Below are positions 26,178-34,153 of a stretch of DNA of 64,000 bases, one piece after another; the first letter of the stretch is position 1; each line of letters begins with the position of its first letter. The notes below the pieces were generated by a model. The model was not told the DNA's origin. It made no database searches and saw nothing but the letters and a program-made list of their open reading frames with translations. Both the position numbers and the translations under genes were made by a program. Source of the stretch: Clostridium facile (GTDB taxonomy: Bacteria > Bacillota > Clostridia > Oscillospirales > Ruminococcaceae); NCBI RefSeq assembly GCF_014297275.1, contig NZ_JACOQK010000001.1, positions 2,108,001-2,172,000 on the forward strand, given 5' to 3'.

Positions 26178-26468
26178 AACTTCATCCTCCATTGTTCGTA
26201 ATAACATCTATTCATTCTATTATACCAATTTGTTTGGCTTTCAACCATCTTTTTTTGAAAAAAATATTGATTGTATATCTTTTCAGAAGATATTTTTCAT
26301 GAAACAAATCCATTCTATATTTTGATAACAGGACAAAATATTTCTGATTTTTTCTATTATCCTTACTTCAAATATATTCATACTTATTCTATTTTTCTTA
26401 AGTATAAAAATAAAAAATTATGTAATAATTCTATCTACTTGAGTGTTTCTCTTAAAATATAGAAATCC

Positions 26469-26517
26469 TCCTTTGATATCATAATTACTAAACTTGTAAC
26501 CATGATATCAAAAGGAG
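26469..26517. terminator. Hairpin terminator after the B12-uptake operon
   Basis: A long stem CTCCTTTGATATCAT/ATGATATCAAAAGGAG (one bulged base), with T-rich sequence on both sides. It lies about 55 bp beyond the last gene of the minus-strand ECF operon. The 26178-26468 stretch is AT-rich with no supported gene. Confidence 0.6.
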
Positions 26518-26571
26518 AATTTATTTTTTTACTTAAGTATAGTAGGGATATTCATCTTTTCCTAATATCAT

Positions 26572-27264
26572 TTATGAAATCAGCACCCCATATTTTTGTT
26601 TCATTCGCTCCATTTTCTTTGACATTGGGCGGTATAACAACAATAAAAAGATGACGTTCCCCACACTGTGGGAGATATTAAATAAAAATCCGGTTACAAA
26701 TATCATCCAGGTAGAAGCCGCGGTAATGCTCATCCCCAAAGAGGCCACGGTCCAGATATCCGTAATCATACTGAACAGCATCCCTGATAAAGCACCATCA
26801 CACAATACTGGAATCCACCGCTTACCCCAGGAAAATTTTCCGAATATACCAGCAATCCATCCAATAATTCCCCATGCTAGCATCTGCCAAGGCGTCCAAG
26901 GTCCCTGCCCCATAATCATATTGGATACCAATGCACAAAGGGCTCCGGTTAAAAATCCTGTTTGCCTGCCATAGCAAATGCCTGTAATAATCACAATCGC
27001 CGTCACAGGTTGCACCTGTGGAAGGAATCCAAAAATAACCCTTCCTGCCGAAGCAAGTGTACAAATAATAATCACAGGCATAATGTCCCGTAGTGCTGGC
27101 CTTCTAGATTCAAATGACACAAAAAACAAACCGCAGATTCCTGCTGCCAGTAAAAAACTAAATAGCATATAATTATGGGTCATTCCCGTAACCGTTGCGT
27201 ATCCCAACAAGAAAATGGCAACCCCAAACAGCAAATACGCAATTATTTTGGTTATTTTTTGCAT
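26572..27264 (-). CDS. ECF transporter S component (probable cobalamin or precursor)
   Basis: A 230-residue, very hydrophobic protein with six or seven membrane helices. Features include the Gly-rich GICYGRQTGFLTGALCALVSN and GQGPWTPWQMLAWGIIGWIAG, as in ECF S components that bind cobalamin-type or related ligands. ATG 27264 overlaps the end of the ATPase gene by 13 bp; a TTG start at 27285 is possible. It is the last gene of the operon that begins with a cobalamin riboswitch, and together with EcfA and EcfT completes a group I (dedicated) ECF transporter. The vitamin B12 assignment rests on riboswitch and gene context, not on the sequence alone. Confidence 0.85.
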   Translation of the reverse strand: MQKITKIIAYLLFGVAIFLLGYATVTGMTHNYMLFSFLLAAGICGLFFVSFESRRPALRDIMPVIIICTLASAGRVIFGFLPQVQPVTAIVIITGICYGRQTGFLTGALCALVSNMIMGQGPWTPWQMLAWGIIGWIAGIFGKFSWGKRWIPVLCDGALSGMLFSMITDIWTVASLGMSITAASTWMIFVTGFLFNISHSVGNVIFLLLLYRPMSKKMERMKQKYGVLIS

Positions 27265-28904
27265 TGTTCTACCACATCCTGACAAGTCACAGCCTGTTCC
27301 AACCTTCCTTTGCTGATTTTACTGGCTGCCGTAGTATAAAAATGGTTAGAAGAAAAAAACTCTTTTGGGGTTCCGGTTGATACAATTTCCCCGTTAAATA
27401 ACAAGGCACACCGGTCAGAGTATTCCGCTGAAAATTCTATATCATGGGTTACCATTAAAATGGTGATACCATGTTCTTTTAGTTCCTTTAAAATAAAGGA
27501 TAAATCATGTTTGGAAAACGCATCCAATCCTTTGGTGGGTTCATCCAATAAAATAACCTGGGGTTTTAACAGCAAAATTTTTAAAAATGCTGCTCGCTGC
27601 AGTTCACCACCACTTAAATCCATGGGATTACGCTCCATCAACGGCAGGATATCCTGGAAAAAAGAATATGCCTGGATGGTCTGTTCAATTTGTTTTGGAT
27701 CAATTTTTTGTGTTTCCGCTAAAAAGAGTAAATCCTGTTTTACCGTGTCTTTTACAAAAACCATTAAAGGATTCTGAGGTAAATACGCCAAATGGTTCTG
27801 ACAAATTTCTTTTTGAGGTAGTTTTGCCAAATCCTTGCCATTGAGCTTGATTTTGCCTTGGTAAGGACGGTACATTTTACATAACAAATGCAATAAGGTG
27901 GTTTTTCCCGCACCATTTCCACCCAAAATAGAAAGCAATTCCCCAGGGAATACCTCCAACGAAAGGTTATGTAAAACATCAGACCCGTTTTTTTCGTAGC
28001 GAAAACAAACCTCTTTTACTTTTAATACCGGTTTTTGTTTCGGCTGGGTACATTTCTCCAATGGGGTAGTTTTAATAACCTCTAATTGCCCCAGCATCTC
28101 CCGTCCTTCTTTTACTGTCAAAGGAATTTCGCCAGGACAATCCAACTGCTGGTAAATCCTACTGGCAGTTGGTAGAGCATACCTCATGTTATGCTGGTGC
28201 TTCCCAATCCAGGATGCTGCTGCTTTCGGTGTATCTTGCACCAAAAATTTTCCTTCTTCCATTAAAAAAACACGGTCTACCAATGGATAGATTTCCTCTA
28301 ATTTATGTTCTGTTATAATAATGGTCAAACCCAGTTCTTGATTCAACCGGGATAAAACCGCAAAAAATTCCGAGGAGGAAATCGGGTCCAGTTGAGAAGT
28401 AGGCTCATCCAATATCAATACTTTAGGTTGCATAGCCATCACTGAAGCTAGATTTAAAATCTGCTTTTGTCCACCAGAAAGAGTCTCTATGGTTTGGGAA
28501 AAATAGTGTTCAATTCCAAAAAAACTCGCCATTTCCGCAACACGGCGTCGAATTTCATCCGAAGGTATCCCCAAATTCTCCAAACCAAATGCCATTTCCG
28601 CGAAAACACGGTCGCAAACAATCTGATCATCCGGTACTTGGAATACAAACCCTATATCCGAAACCAACCGGCGTTCTTTGATTGTTTGGATTGGTTCTCC
28701 TTCAAACAACAACTCTCCAGTCATCTTCCCTACCGGTGCAATTAAATGCTTTAAATGCCTCAAGAGGGTTGTTTTTCCGCAGCCAGATTGTCCACACAGC
28801 AAAATAAACTCCCCTGGTTGAATGGTAAAATTCACATCCTGTAAAACAGAATGTGTGCTGTTATGATAACAAAAACTCAAATTTTTTGCTTGAAATACTG
28901 GCAT
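27252..28904 (-). CDS. ECF transporter double ATPase (fused EcfA-EcfA')
   Basis: A 550-residue fusion of two ABC ATPases in one chain. Domain 1 has GQSGCGKTT, signature LSGGQKQ and LILDEPTSQLD. Domain 2 (from about residue 290) has GGNGAGKTT, signature LSGGELQ and VILLDEPTKGLD. Both carry the catalytic Glu and the switch His (ITEHK, VTHD), so both sites look competent. ATG 28904 forms a TAATG overlap with the ecfT stop. The fused form is common in dedicated ECF systems and usually stands next to EcfT and the S component, as here. Confidence 0.93.
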   Translation of the reverse strand: MPVFQAKNLSFCYHNSTHSVLQDVNFTIQPGEFILLCGQSGCGKTTLLRHLKHLIAPVGKMTGELLFEGEPIQTIKERRLVSDIGFVFQVPDDQIVCDRVFAEMAFGLENLGIPSDEIRRRVAEMASFFGIEHYFSQTIETLSGGQKQILNLASVMAMQPKVLILDEPTSQLDPISSSEFFAVLSRLNQELGLTIIITEHKLEEIYPLVDRVFLMEEGKFLVQDTPKAAASWIGKHQHNMRYALPTASRIYQQLDCPGEIPLTVKEGREMLGQLEVIKTTPLEKCTQPKQKPVLKVKEVCFRYEKNGSDVLHNLSLEVFPGELLSILGGNGAGKTTLLHLLCKMYRPYQGKIKLNGKDLAKLPQKEICQNHLAYLPQNPLMVFVKDTVKQDLLFLAETQKIDPKQIEQTIQAYSFFQDILPLMERNPMDLSGGELQRAAFLKILLLKPQVILLDEPTKGLDAFSKHDLSFILKELKEHGITILMVTHDIEFSAEYSDRCALLFNGEIVSTGTPKEFFSSNHFYTTAASKISKGRLEQAVTCQDVVEQCKK

Positions 28905-29794
28905 TATGCTGTTACCTGAATTCTGTGCCAACGCAATCCCTCCCATCCATTATAAAGCAGTGGTGAACAAAGTATGATGCAATGAAGAATACAAATCCCC
29001 AATTGGATAGGATTTAGCCGCCAATCCGTCATAGCAGGGAAAAAATAAAACTGAAATTGCTTTGCATAAAAAGCCCAGATGAGAAAAGCTGACGCGCCAC
29101 ACAATACTCCAAGGAAAAACCAATCCCGCGGTTTCATGCAAAAACTTTTGTAATGGGTTTTTCCCTTTAATCCATATCCTCTTGCCCGCATAGAATCCGA
29201 TGTTCCTACCGTTCCTTCCATACTAATCGAAAATAGCACAGACAAAATACTACCACCCGCTTTTAGCCTGTTTTTGATACTTCCAGAACTGGTAGAAACT
29301 CCAAACATCCGTTGAGTAGCTGCGATCTGATCCAACTTCCTTTTAAAATAAGGGATAAATCGCAAAATCATCGTCACCATCAGTGCAATGGTGGGGATCA
29401 CCTTACCAAACAAATAGAGTAGCTTATGGTTTTCCACCGTCTTTTGGAAACAGATAAACCACATGATCATAGAGATAATCATAACACCAGAACACAATCC
29501 ATATAAGGTGGATTCCAATGTAATTGGTTGGTCATTCCAATAAAATAGTGGGGTAGTTCCTTGGTGGTTAAAAAAAGGATTCACCACCGCAAAAATCACA
29601 ATGGTAGGTATCGTAAACAAAACACTAATCCCTAAAGTTTTCCACCCACTCGTAGAACCTGCACAAAATAAAGCTACTAAACAGCTGGTGGCCATCATTA
29701 TAGGATGATTAAATAAAACACTAAATGTCACTGCATATAGAAAAAAACAGCAGCATACTCCAGGATGTAATTGTGAGAAATAGTTGGTACGCAT
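28904..29794 (-). CDS. ECF transporter transmembrane component EcfT
   Basis: A 296-residue membrane protein of the CbiQ/EcfT family. Several N-terminal helices are followed by the coupling-helix segment with the family Ala-Arg-Gly motif (SMRARGYGLKG, about residues 202-212). It lies 16 bp after the lipoprotein gene and overlaps the ATPase gene by one base. It joins the ATPases to the S component in the cytoplasmic membrane. Confidence 0.92.
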   Translation of the reverse strand: MRTNYFSQLHPGVCCCFFLYAVTFSVLFNHPIMMATSCLVALFCAGSTSGWKTLGISVLFTIPTIVIFAVVNPFFNHQGTTPLFYWNDQPITLESTLYGLCSGVMIISMIMWFICFQKTVENHKLLYLFGKVIPTIALMVTMILRFIPYFKRKLDQIAATQRMFGVSTSSGSIKNRLKAGGSILSVLFSISMEGTVGTSDSMRARGYGLKGKTHYKSFCMKPRDWFFLGVLCGASAFLIWAFYAKQFQFYFFPAMTDWRLNPIQLGICILHCIILCSPLLYNGWEGLRWHRIQVTA

Positions 29795-29810
29795 CTGTTT
29801 TCCCCCTTAA

Positions 29811-30587
29811 TTAATCAAAAATATGTTCCGTATAATACCACTCAATGGTTTCCCCTCCATGTAGCTGATATGCGCTACAAGACAGGTTGGGAATATCCTG
29901 GTTTACTTTATACTTCCATCCACTTTGTCCTCCACATGCCCTTTGCGGAATATGGTGAATCGATGTAATGTAAACATCTTTCCTTTTCACAGAGCCATCA
30001 TAAGTTGGGGCAGGGTTTAGATTCAATGCCTGTAAAGCATCAAACACCGTTCCGTTTTTTGGAATTGTCACCTGAGTTGTCCCTTGAATATACCCATTTG
30101 AAGGAACATATGGGCGGTATGGTTCCGCTAAATTGTTGTTCCCAACTAACACCTTACACTGTACTGAAATAGTGACCTGGATGGTTTGTGGGGTTTCCGG
30201 TGCTTGGGATGGCGTTGTTTCCGCAGGGGGTGCTGCTGGAGTCTGCCCAGATGGCTGTTGTGCGGAATTTGGCTGATCCTCAGATGGTTGGTTTGCCGCA
30301 GGCTGGTTTCCGCCTGGTTTGGCGGAAGAGGGCTGTTTTTCATTTCCTGATTTAGAAGATTCCCCTCCTGCTTCTTGACCGGAACCTGAAGTTGGATTAT
30401 CCTCTATTTGGGACCCCTCTTTCTCTTGATTGAAAGAGGAACTAGATTCTTGGGAAGAAGATGCTTCACTGGAACCATAGGAAGACTCCAGTTTTTTATT
30501 ATGTTCTTCCACGGTTTCAAATCCTCCACATCCGGCAAAAGAAATCGCAATCATAAGACTTAATAAGAAACAAACAAAACGTTTCAT
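29811..30587 (-). CDS. DUF4430 (transcobalamin beta-domain-like) surface lipoprotein
   Basis: A 258-residue lipoprotein. The signal has a clear lipobox (SFAGC), followed by a long disordered Ser/Gly/Pro/Gln/Glu linker (about residues 25-135) and a C-terminal DUF4430 domain, the fold at the end of animal transcobalamin and intrinsic factor. The domain shows TVFDALQALN, a CGGQSGWKYKVN segment and the ending GGETIEWYYTE, all typical of the family. ATG 30587 follows AAGGAG. It lies between the anchored toroid protein and the EcfT gene in a cobalamin-riboswitch operon. It probably captures corrinoid outside the membrane and delivers it to the S component. Confidence 0.85.
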   Translation of the reverse strand: MKRFVCFLLSLMIAISFAGCGGFETVEEHNKKLESSYGSSEASSSQESSSSFNQEKEGSQIEDNPTSGSGQEAGGESSKSGNEKQPSSAKPGGNQPAANQPSEDQPNSAQQPSGQTPAAPPAETTPSQAPETPQTIQVTISVQCKVLVGNNNLAEPYRPYVPSNGYIQGTTQVTIPKNGTVFDALQALNLNPAPTYDGSVKRKDVYITSIHHIPQRACGGQSGWKYKVNQDIPNLSCSAYQLHGGETIEWYYTEHIFD

Positions 30588-30672
30588 GGTTATGCTCTCC
30601 TTTTTCAATGGATTCTGGTTTGTCCTATGAAAAAATAACTTATAATAAATTACTTTTTCATAAGATAAACAG

Positions 30673-30701
30673 GTTGGAGCCCCCAGTCAGGAGGCTCCAA
30701 C
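30673..30701 (-). terminator. Hairpin between toroid and DUF4430 genes
   Basis: A perfect 9-bp stem GTTGGAGCC/GGCTCCAAC with an 11-base loop, in the 169-bp gap inside the operon. The T run after it on the minus strand is weak. It could be a leaky terminator or an RNA-stability hairpin that lowers expression of the downstream genes relative to the surface protein. Confidence 0.45.
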
Positions 30702-30756
30702 AAGGTATCAGCTTATCTTTATTTTGGAAATGTCCTTGTTTGGAACAATCCTACTA

Positions 30757-32064
30757 TTATTTCTGTTTTCTGTGCAAAGCAACCAGGGAAACACCAGCTA
30801 AGCCACAAAGGGCAACAACAGAAGCTACTCCCATATCCCCTGTCGCTGGAATAGGATGGGAAGATGTTGTACTTTCTGGTTTGGATTCTGGTTTGCTGGA
30901 ATCTGGTTTCGATCCTGCAACTTCTTTTAAGGTTTGGAGCACTTGTTCCGCTTTTTCCAAATCCGCAATATTGGTTACTTTTGTCTGGAACGCAGCAGGC
31001 AAACTATTATACAGTTGGCGTAGCGCAACAATGGCCGATTCGTCTTCTAAATCAATTACTTCTGGTAATTGGCTAATTTTTTCAATTAATTGTTTGTATT
31101 GTTGGATTGGAGTATCGAAAAGATCGTATAAACCAACTTTACCATCTACCATTCTCTGGTATGCTAACATAGCCTCCATCCCTTGCTGGGTAGCCATATA
31201 GCTATCGCTTCCATTATAGGTAAACGCACCTGGTGTGGTTTCCGATTGAAAGCTTAATACAATATCCACAATGTTTTTACCAGTAGAATCATTTGCGGCT
31301 GCTACCGCTTCTGGTCCCGCTAAGCTCAAAGCGGTCAACACTTTTTCCGCAGTGTTGGAAACTGTCATTTTATCCGCTTTTACTTGTTCCTGCAACCATG
31401 CTACAGTTTCATCGACTATGGTTTTTACTTCTGGGTCTGTATCAGTATAATCTATCAAAGCAGCTACTACCATTGCTGGGCTATCTGCACCCCAGCTGGC
31501 CCCCCATTGGCTGGCGTTATATTCTGTTTTCAAGACATTGATGATATCTTCCGCAAAGGTTTTATCTGTAATTTCATCATCAAATTGGGTTGCTGCAATC
31601 AAAACAACTGGTAAGTTGGTATAGTATAATGAGGTAACAGCACTACGGTCCATTGATACCAATTTATCTACTAGATTAAATCCATCTATATTAGTTGGGT
31701 CTTCCCCAATCATCGCTAGTGCCAAAGCGTTTGCTGCATAATAAATAGCGCTTTCGGATTTTGTTCCATCCCAATTTTCATATTCCAATTTTCCGGTTTC
31801 ATGTAATTCAGTAGCAATATTGCTGCGGTATAGTTTAAATAAAATATTATCGCGTTCTACTCCTGCCCGAGCAAGATACATCATATCCCAATAACTGCTT
31901 TCATTTGGTTGCTCTGTTTCCATATCATACATTGTTTGCAAATATGCTGCAGTATCCTGGATATCCTGGCTTAAATCCTTTTTTTCTGCCGCGCTGACTG
32001 GGAAAGCAAACATCCCAACCATAATTGCCATAGTGGTAAATAAAGCAATTAATTTTTGTTTCAT
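30757..32064 (-). CDS. Wall-anchored alpha/alpha-toroid protein (transcobalamin alpha-domain-like)
   Basis: A 435-residue secreted protein. The signal peptide (about 1-25) ends in VSA. A helical region follows (about 30-310) with the repeated paired-helix pattern and turn sequences of terpene-cyclase/intrinsic-factor toroids: ESAIYYAANALALAMIG, DSPAMVVAALIDY, NTAEKVLTALSLAG and TQQGMEAMLAYQRM. The end has HPIPATGD, a hydrophobic helix and HRKQK, a sortase signal. ATG 32064 lies eight bases after GGAGG. It is the first gene under the cobalamin riboswitch and is followed by the DUF4430 lipoprotein. The two domains occur in one chain in animal B12 carriers and are split here. Confidence 0.82.
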   Translation of the reverse strand: MKQKLIALFTTMAIMVGMFAFPVSAAEKKDLSQDIQDTAAYLQTMYDMETEQPNESSYWDMMYLARAGVERDNILFKLYRSNIATELHETGKLEYENWDGTKSESAIYYAANALALAMIGEDPTNIDGFNLVDKLVSMDRSAVTSLYYTNLPVVLIAATQFDDEITDKTFAEDIINVLKTEYNASQWGASWGADSPAMVVAALIDYTDTDPEVKTIVDETVAWLQEQVKADKMTVSNTAEKVLTALSLAGPEAVAAANDSTGKNIVDIVLSFQSETTPGAFTYNGSDSYMATQQGMEAMLAYQRMVDGKVGLYDLFDTPIQQYKQLIEKISQLPEVIDLEDESAIVALRQLYNSLPAAFQTKVTNIADLEKAEQVLQTLKEVAGSKPDSSKPESKPESTTSSHPIPATGDMGVASVVALCGLAGVSLVALHRKQK

Positions 32065-32135
32065 ATCCATTTCCTCCATTTTTAGGCAACGCCTTAATTT
32101 ATGGTGAGGAAGTTTAGAGTATGGAATCCATTCCA

Positions 32136-32167
32136 ATCAAAAAGCCTTTCTGATAGACAGAAAGGCT
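32136..32167 (-). terminator. Riboswitch expression-platform terminator
   Basis: A 10-bp stem AGCCTTTCTG/CAGAAAGGCT (32143-32152, 32158-32167) followed by TTTTTGATT on the minus strand. It lies between the riboswitch and the first gene, as expected for transcription attenuation. Confidence 0.85.
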
Positions 32168-32250
32168 GACATAACAAAATCAGGCAATACACCTGTTTTT
32201 TCTTGATTATGTATCCCCTATCTATTCTCACCAAAAGATAAATGATTCCT

Positions 32251-32425
32251 GTTATTTATGGATATCCTGACTTACAGTTTCAAACCTAATCCTTCCCCTT
32301 CCCGATGGCGCAATAATCAGTGGGATTTGAAGTTTCGTAACTGCTTACAGTAGGTGTGAGCTGTCATGGATTTTCACCATATTCCCGGAAGAAAATCTTC
32401 TTCCCAGTAAAACTGCATAAATAAC
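32251..32425 (-). promoter_or_regulatory. Cobalamin riboswitch
   Basis: The minus strand shows the conserved cobalamin core in order: GGGAATATGGTGAAAATCC, ACAGC, CTGTAAGC, GGGAAGG, then the B12-box-like AACTGTAAGTCAGGATATCC. A perfect 10-bp P1 stem closes it (GTTATTTATG from 32416-32425, CATAAATAAC from 32251-32260). A terminator follows at 32136-32167. It should switch off the toroid-DUF4430-ECF operon when B12 is abundant. Confidence 0.92.
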
Positions 32426-32433
32426 TTACTTTT

Positions 32434-32463
32434 ATTATAATGAAAACATCGGAAAAAAGTCAA
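32434..32463 (-). promoter_or_regulatory. Promoter of the B12-uptake operon
   Basis: On the minus strand TTGACT (32458-32463), an 18-bp spacer and TATAAT (32434-32439), ending about 9 bp before the riboswitch P1 stem. Confidence 0.75.
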
Positions 32464-32566
32464 TAGCTTTCCCGACAAAAAATAATTTTGCCACTAATTT
32501 TGGTAAACCAACTAGCCTACCAAGTCATAGAGGCCCATTTTCCAGTTAAAATAACATTTTTTATCA

Positions 32567-33076
32567 CTAATGAATTGCTCCTATCCTCTGAAATGGAAAC
32601 ACACGGAATACAACTTTTCCTAGTAAGGCATCGTTGGAAAAACAGCCAATTTCACGACTATCGCTGGAATGATTCCGGTTGTCCCCCATTAAAAACACCG
32701 AATTTTCTGGTACAACAATAGGTGGCATATCTCCATACCAGTTGCCTTCCTTGAGATAATCTTCCTGTTTTACTTTCCCATCTATGAACAATTTACCTTG
32801 CTGTATCTCTACTGTTTGTCCTTCTGTTGCAACTACCCTTTTTACCAAATTCACATCAAAATCATTTTCCTTATCTGTAACTACAACATCTCCTGCCTTT
32901 GGGGTATACCCTAACTGCCACACAATTACAAAATCACGATCCTGTAAGGTATTTTCCATGCTAGGACCATTTACCAACGAAAAACATGCGACAAAATGGC
33001 AAAAAACAAAGATAAAAAGCAATACTGCTAAATAGATCCAATTGTGCTTCCAAAAATCACGTAATTTTTGACCCAT
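32567..33076 (-). CDS. lepB: Signal peptidase I
   Basis: A 169-residue type I signal peptidase of the short Gram-positive form. One N-terminal membrane helix (about 14-33) precedes the catalytic Ser in NGPSMENTL and the catalytic Lys in NLVKRVVA. The GDNRNHSSDSR box is intact. ATG 33076 follows GAAGGGG. It stands alone on the minus strand, divergent from sigK. It would process the signal peptides of the many secreted enzymes in this window, although most Clostridia have more than one such peptidase. Confidence 0.93.
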   Translation of the reverse strand: MGQKLRDFWKHNWIYLAVLLFIFVFCHFVACFSLVNGPSMENTLQDRDFVIVWQLGYTPKAGDVVVTDKENDFDVNLVKRVVATEGQTVEIQQGKLFIDGKVKQEDYLKEGNWYGDMPPIVVPENSVFLMGDNRNHSSDSREIGCFSNDALLGKVVFRVFPFQRIGAIH

Positions 33077-33265
33077 ATATTCCCCTTCTTAATATGAATA
33101 CGATCCTAGTATAAAGGATAATGAATTTATATGACAAATCTATTGATAGAACAAAAAAGTTTTATAAATTACATCATATCCTATGTTGAAACCAATTGGA
33201 ATTCTGGCGGACATACAACATTCTGTTTTTCCTTTCATAAACTAATAGCAATGGAAAAGGATGTG

Positions 33266-33970
33266 ATGACTTTGCTATTTGAATTTTTCGGAACCATCAT
33301 CCGGCACTTATGCTATCTGGCATTGCACGTGGAGCGAAATCAGTCGTTTCCAAAACCGCTTTCTGCAAAAGAAGAAAAAGAATGCTTTATGAAAATGGAA
33401 CAAGGAGATACCAATGCCCGTAACCGTTTAATTGAGCATAATCTCCGTCTCGTAGCCCATATTATTAAAAAATACTATGCCTCTACCGATGACCAGGATG
33501 ACCTCATCTCGATTGGAACCATTGGCCTTATTAAGGCAGTAAATACTTTCCATTACTCGAAAGGCACCCGTTTCGCTACTTATGCCTCTAGATGTATAGA
33601 AAATGAAATTCTAATGCATTTTCGGAATTTAAAAAAGACTGCTGGCGATGTTTACATAAATGATGCGATTGATACTGATAAGGATGGAAACGCACTGTCA
33701 CTGCTGGATATTATCGCAGATGAAACCGATATGGCTGATATGGTAGATTTAAAACTGCAATCGGAACAGCTTTATCAAAGTGTTCGAAAATTACTTTCTC
33801 CTAGGGAACAAAAGGTTATTTGTATGCGATATGGCCTTAATGGAAACCGCCCAATGACACAACGGGAAGTTGCCAGTTTCTTAAAGATTTCACGTTCCTA
33901 TGTTTCCCGGATAGAAAAAAAAGCTCTAGAACTGCTACGGGACGGGGTAAAAAACGATTTTACAGATTAA
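33266..33970 (+). CDS. sigK: Sporulation sigma factor SigK, uninterrupted
   Basis: A 234-residue sigma-70 family factor of the sporulation E/K type. A hydrophobic, pro-sequence-like N-terminus (about 1-20) is followed by region 2 (RNRLIEHNLRLVAHI and DLISIGTIGLIKAV) and region 4 with LSPREQKVICMRYGL and the SYVSRIEKKAL recognition helix. ATG 33266 fits the normal SigK length and has AAAGGA upstream; the open frame extends to 33131 without a ribosome site. The coding frame is continuous, so there is no skin element. It controls late mother-cell genes in spore formation. Confidence 0.92.
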   Translation: MTLLFEFFGTIIRHLCYLALHVERNQSFPKPLSAKEEKECFMKMEQGDTNARNRLIEHNLRLVAHIIKKYYASTDDQDDLISIGTIGLIKAVNTFHYSKGTRFATYASRCIENEILMHFRNLKKTAGDVYINDAIDTDKDGNALSLLDIIADETDMADMVDLKLQSEQLYQSVRKLLSPREQKVICMRYGLNGNRPMTQREVASFLKISRSYVSRIEKKALELLRDGVKNDFTD

Positions 33971-34069
33971 ATTAACTTAGAAATAAGGGTTGAATCTTTT
34001 AAATAAAAATATCCTTTTTTTTATGACAAATTTTTTACATCAAAAAATAGAATTTTCTTTGACAATGTT

Positions 34070-34098
34070 TTGACATTAGCTTGTATATGGAGTATAAT
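34070..34098 (+). promoter_or_regulatory. Consensus promoter of the iron alcohol dehydrogenase
   Basis: A perfect TTGACA (34070-34075), 17-bp spacer and perfect TATAAT (34093-34098), 55 bp before the ATG at 34154. This is one of two consensus-perfect promoters in the window. Confidence 0.85.
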
Positions 34099-34153
34099 AT
34101 AAATTAGATTCTTATCTTTTTCGGAATTTTCTAAATAGTAAGGAGAGAAAATT

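Noticed and set aside
26271..26462. 63-codon frame rich in Tyr, Phe, Ile and Ser
   Set aside because: It is AT-rich low-complexity sequence without a ribosome site, in a gap between divergent transcripts.
33131..33265. Longer N-terminus for SigK
   Set aside because: The extension has no ribosome site and would make the protein longer than the family; ATG 33266 gives the usual length.
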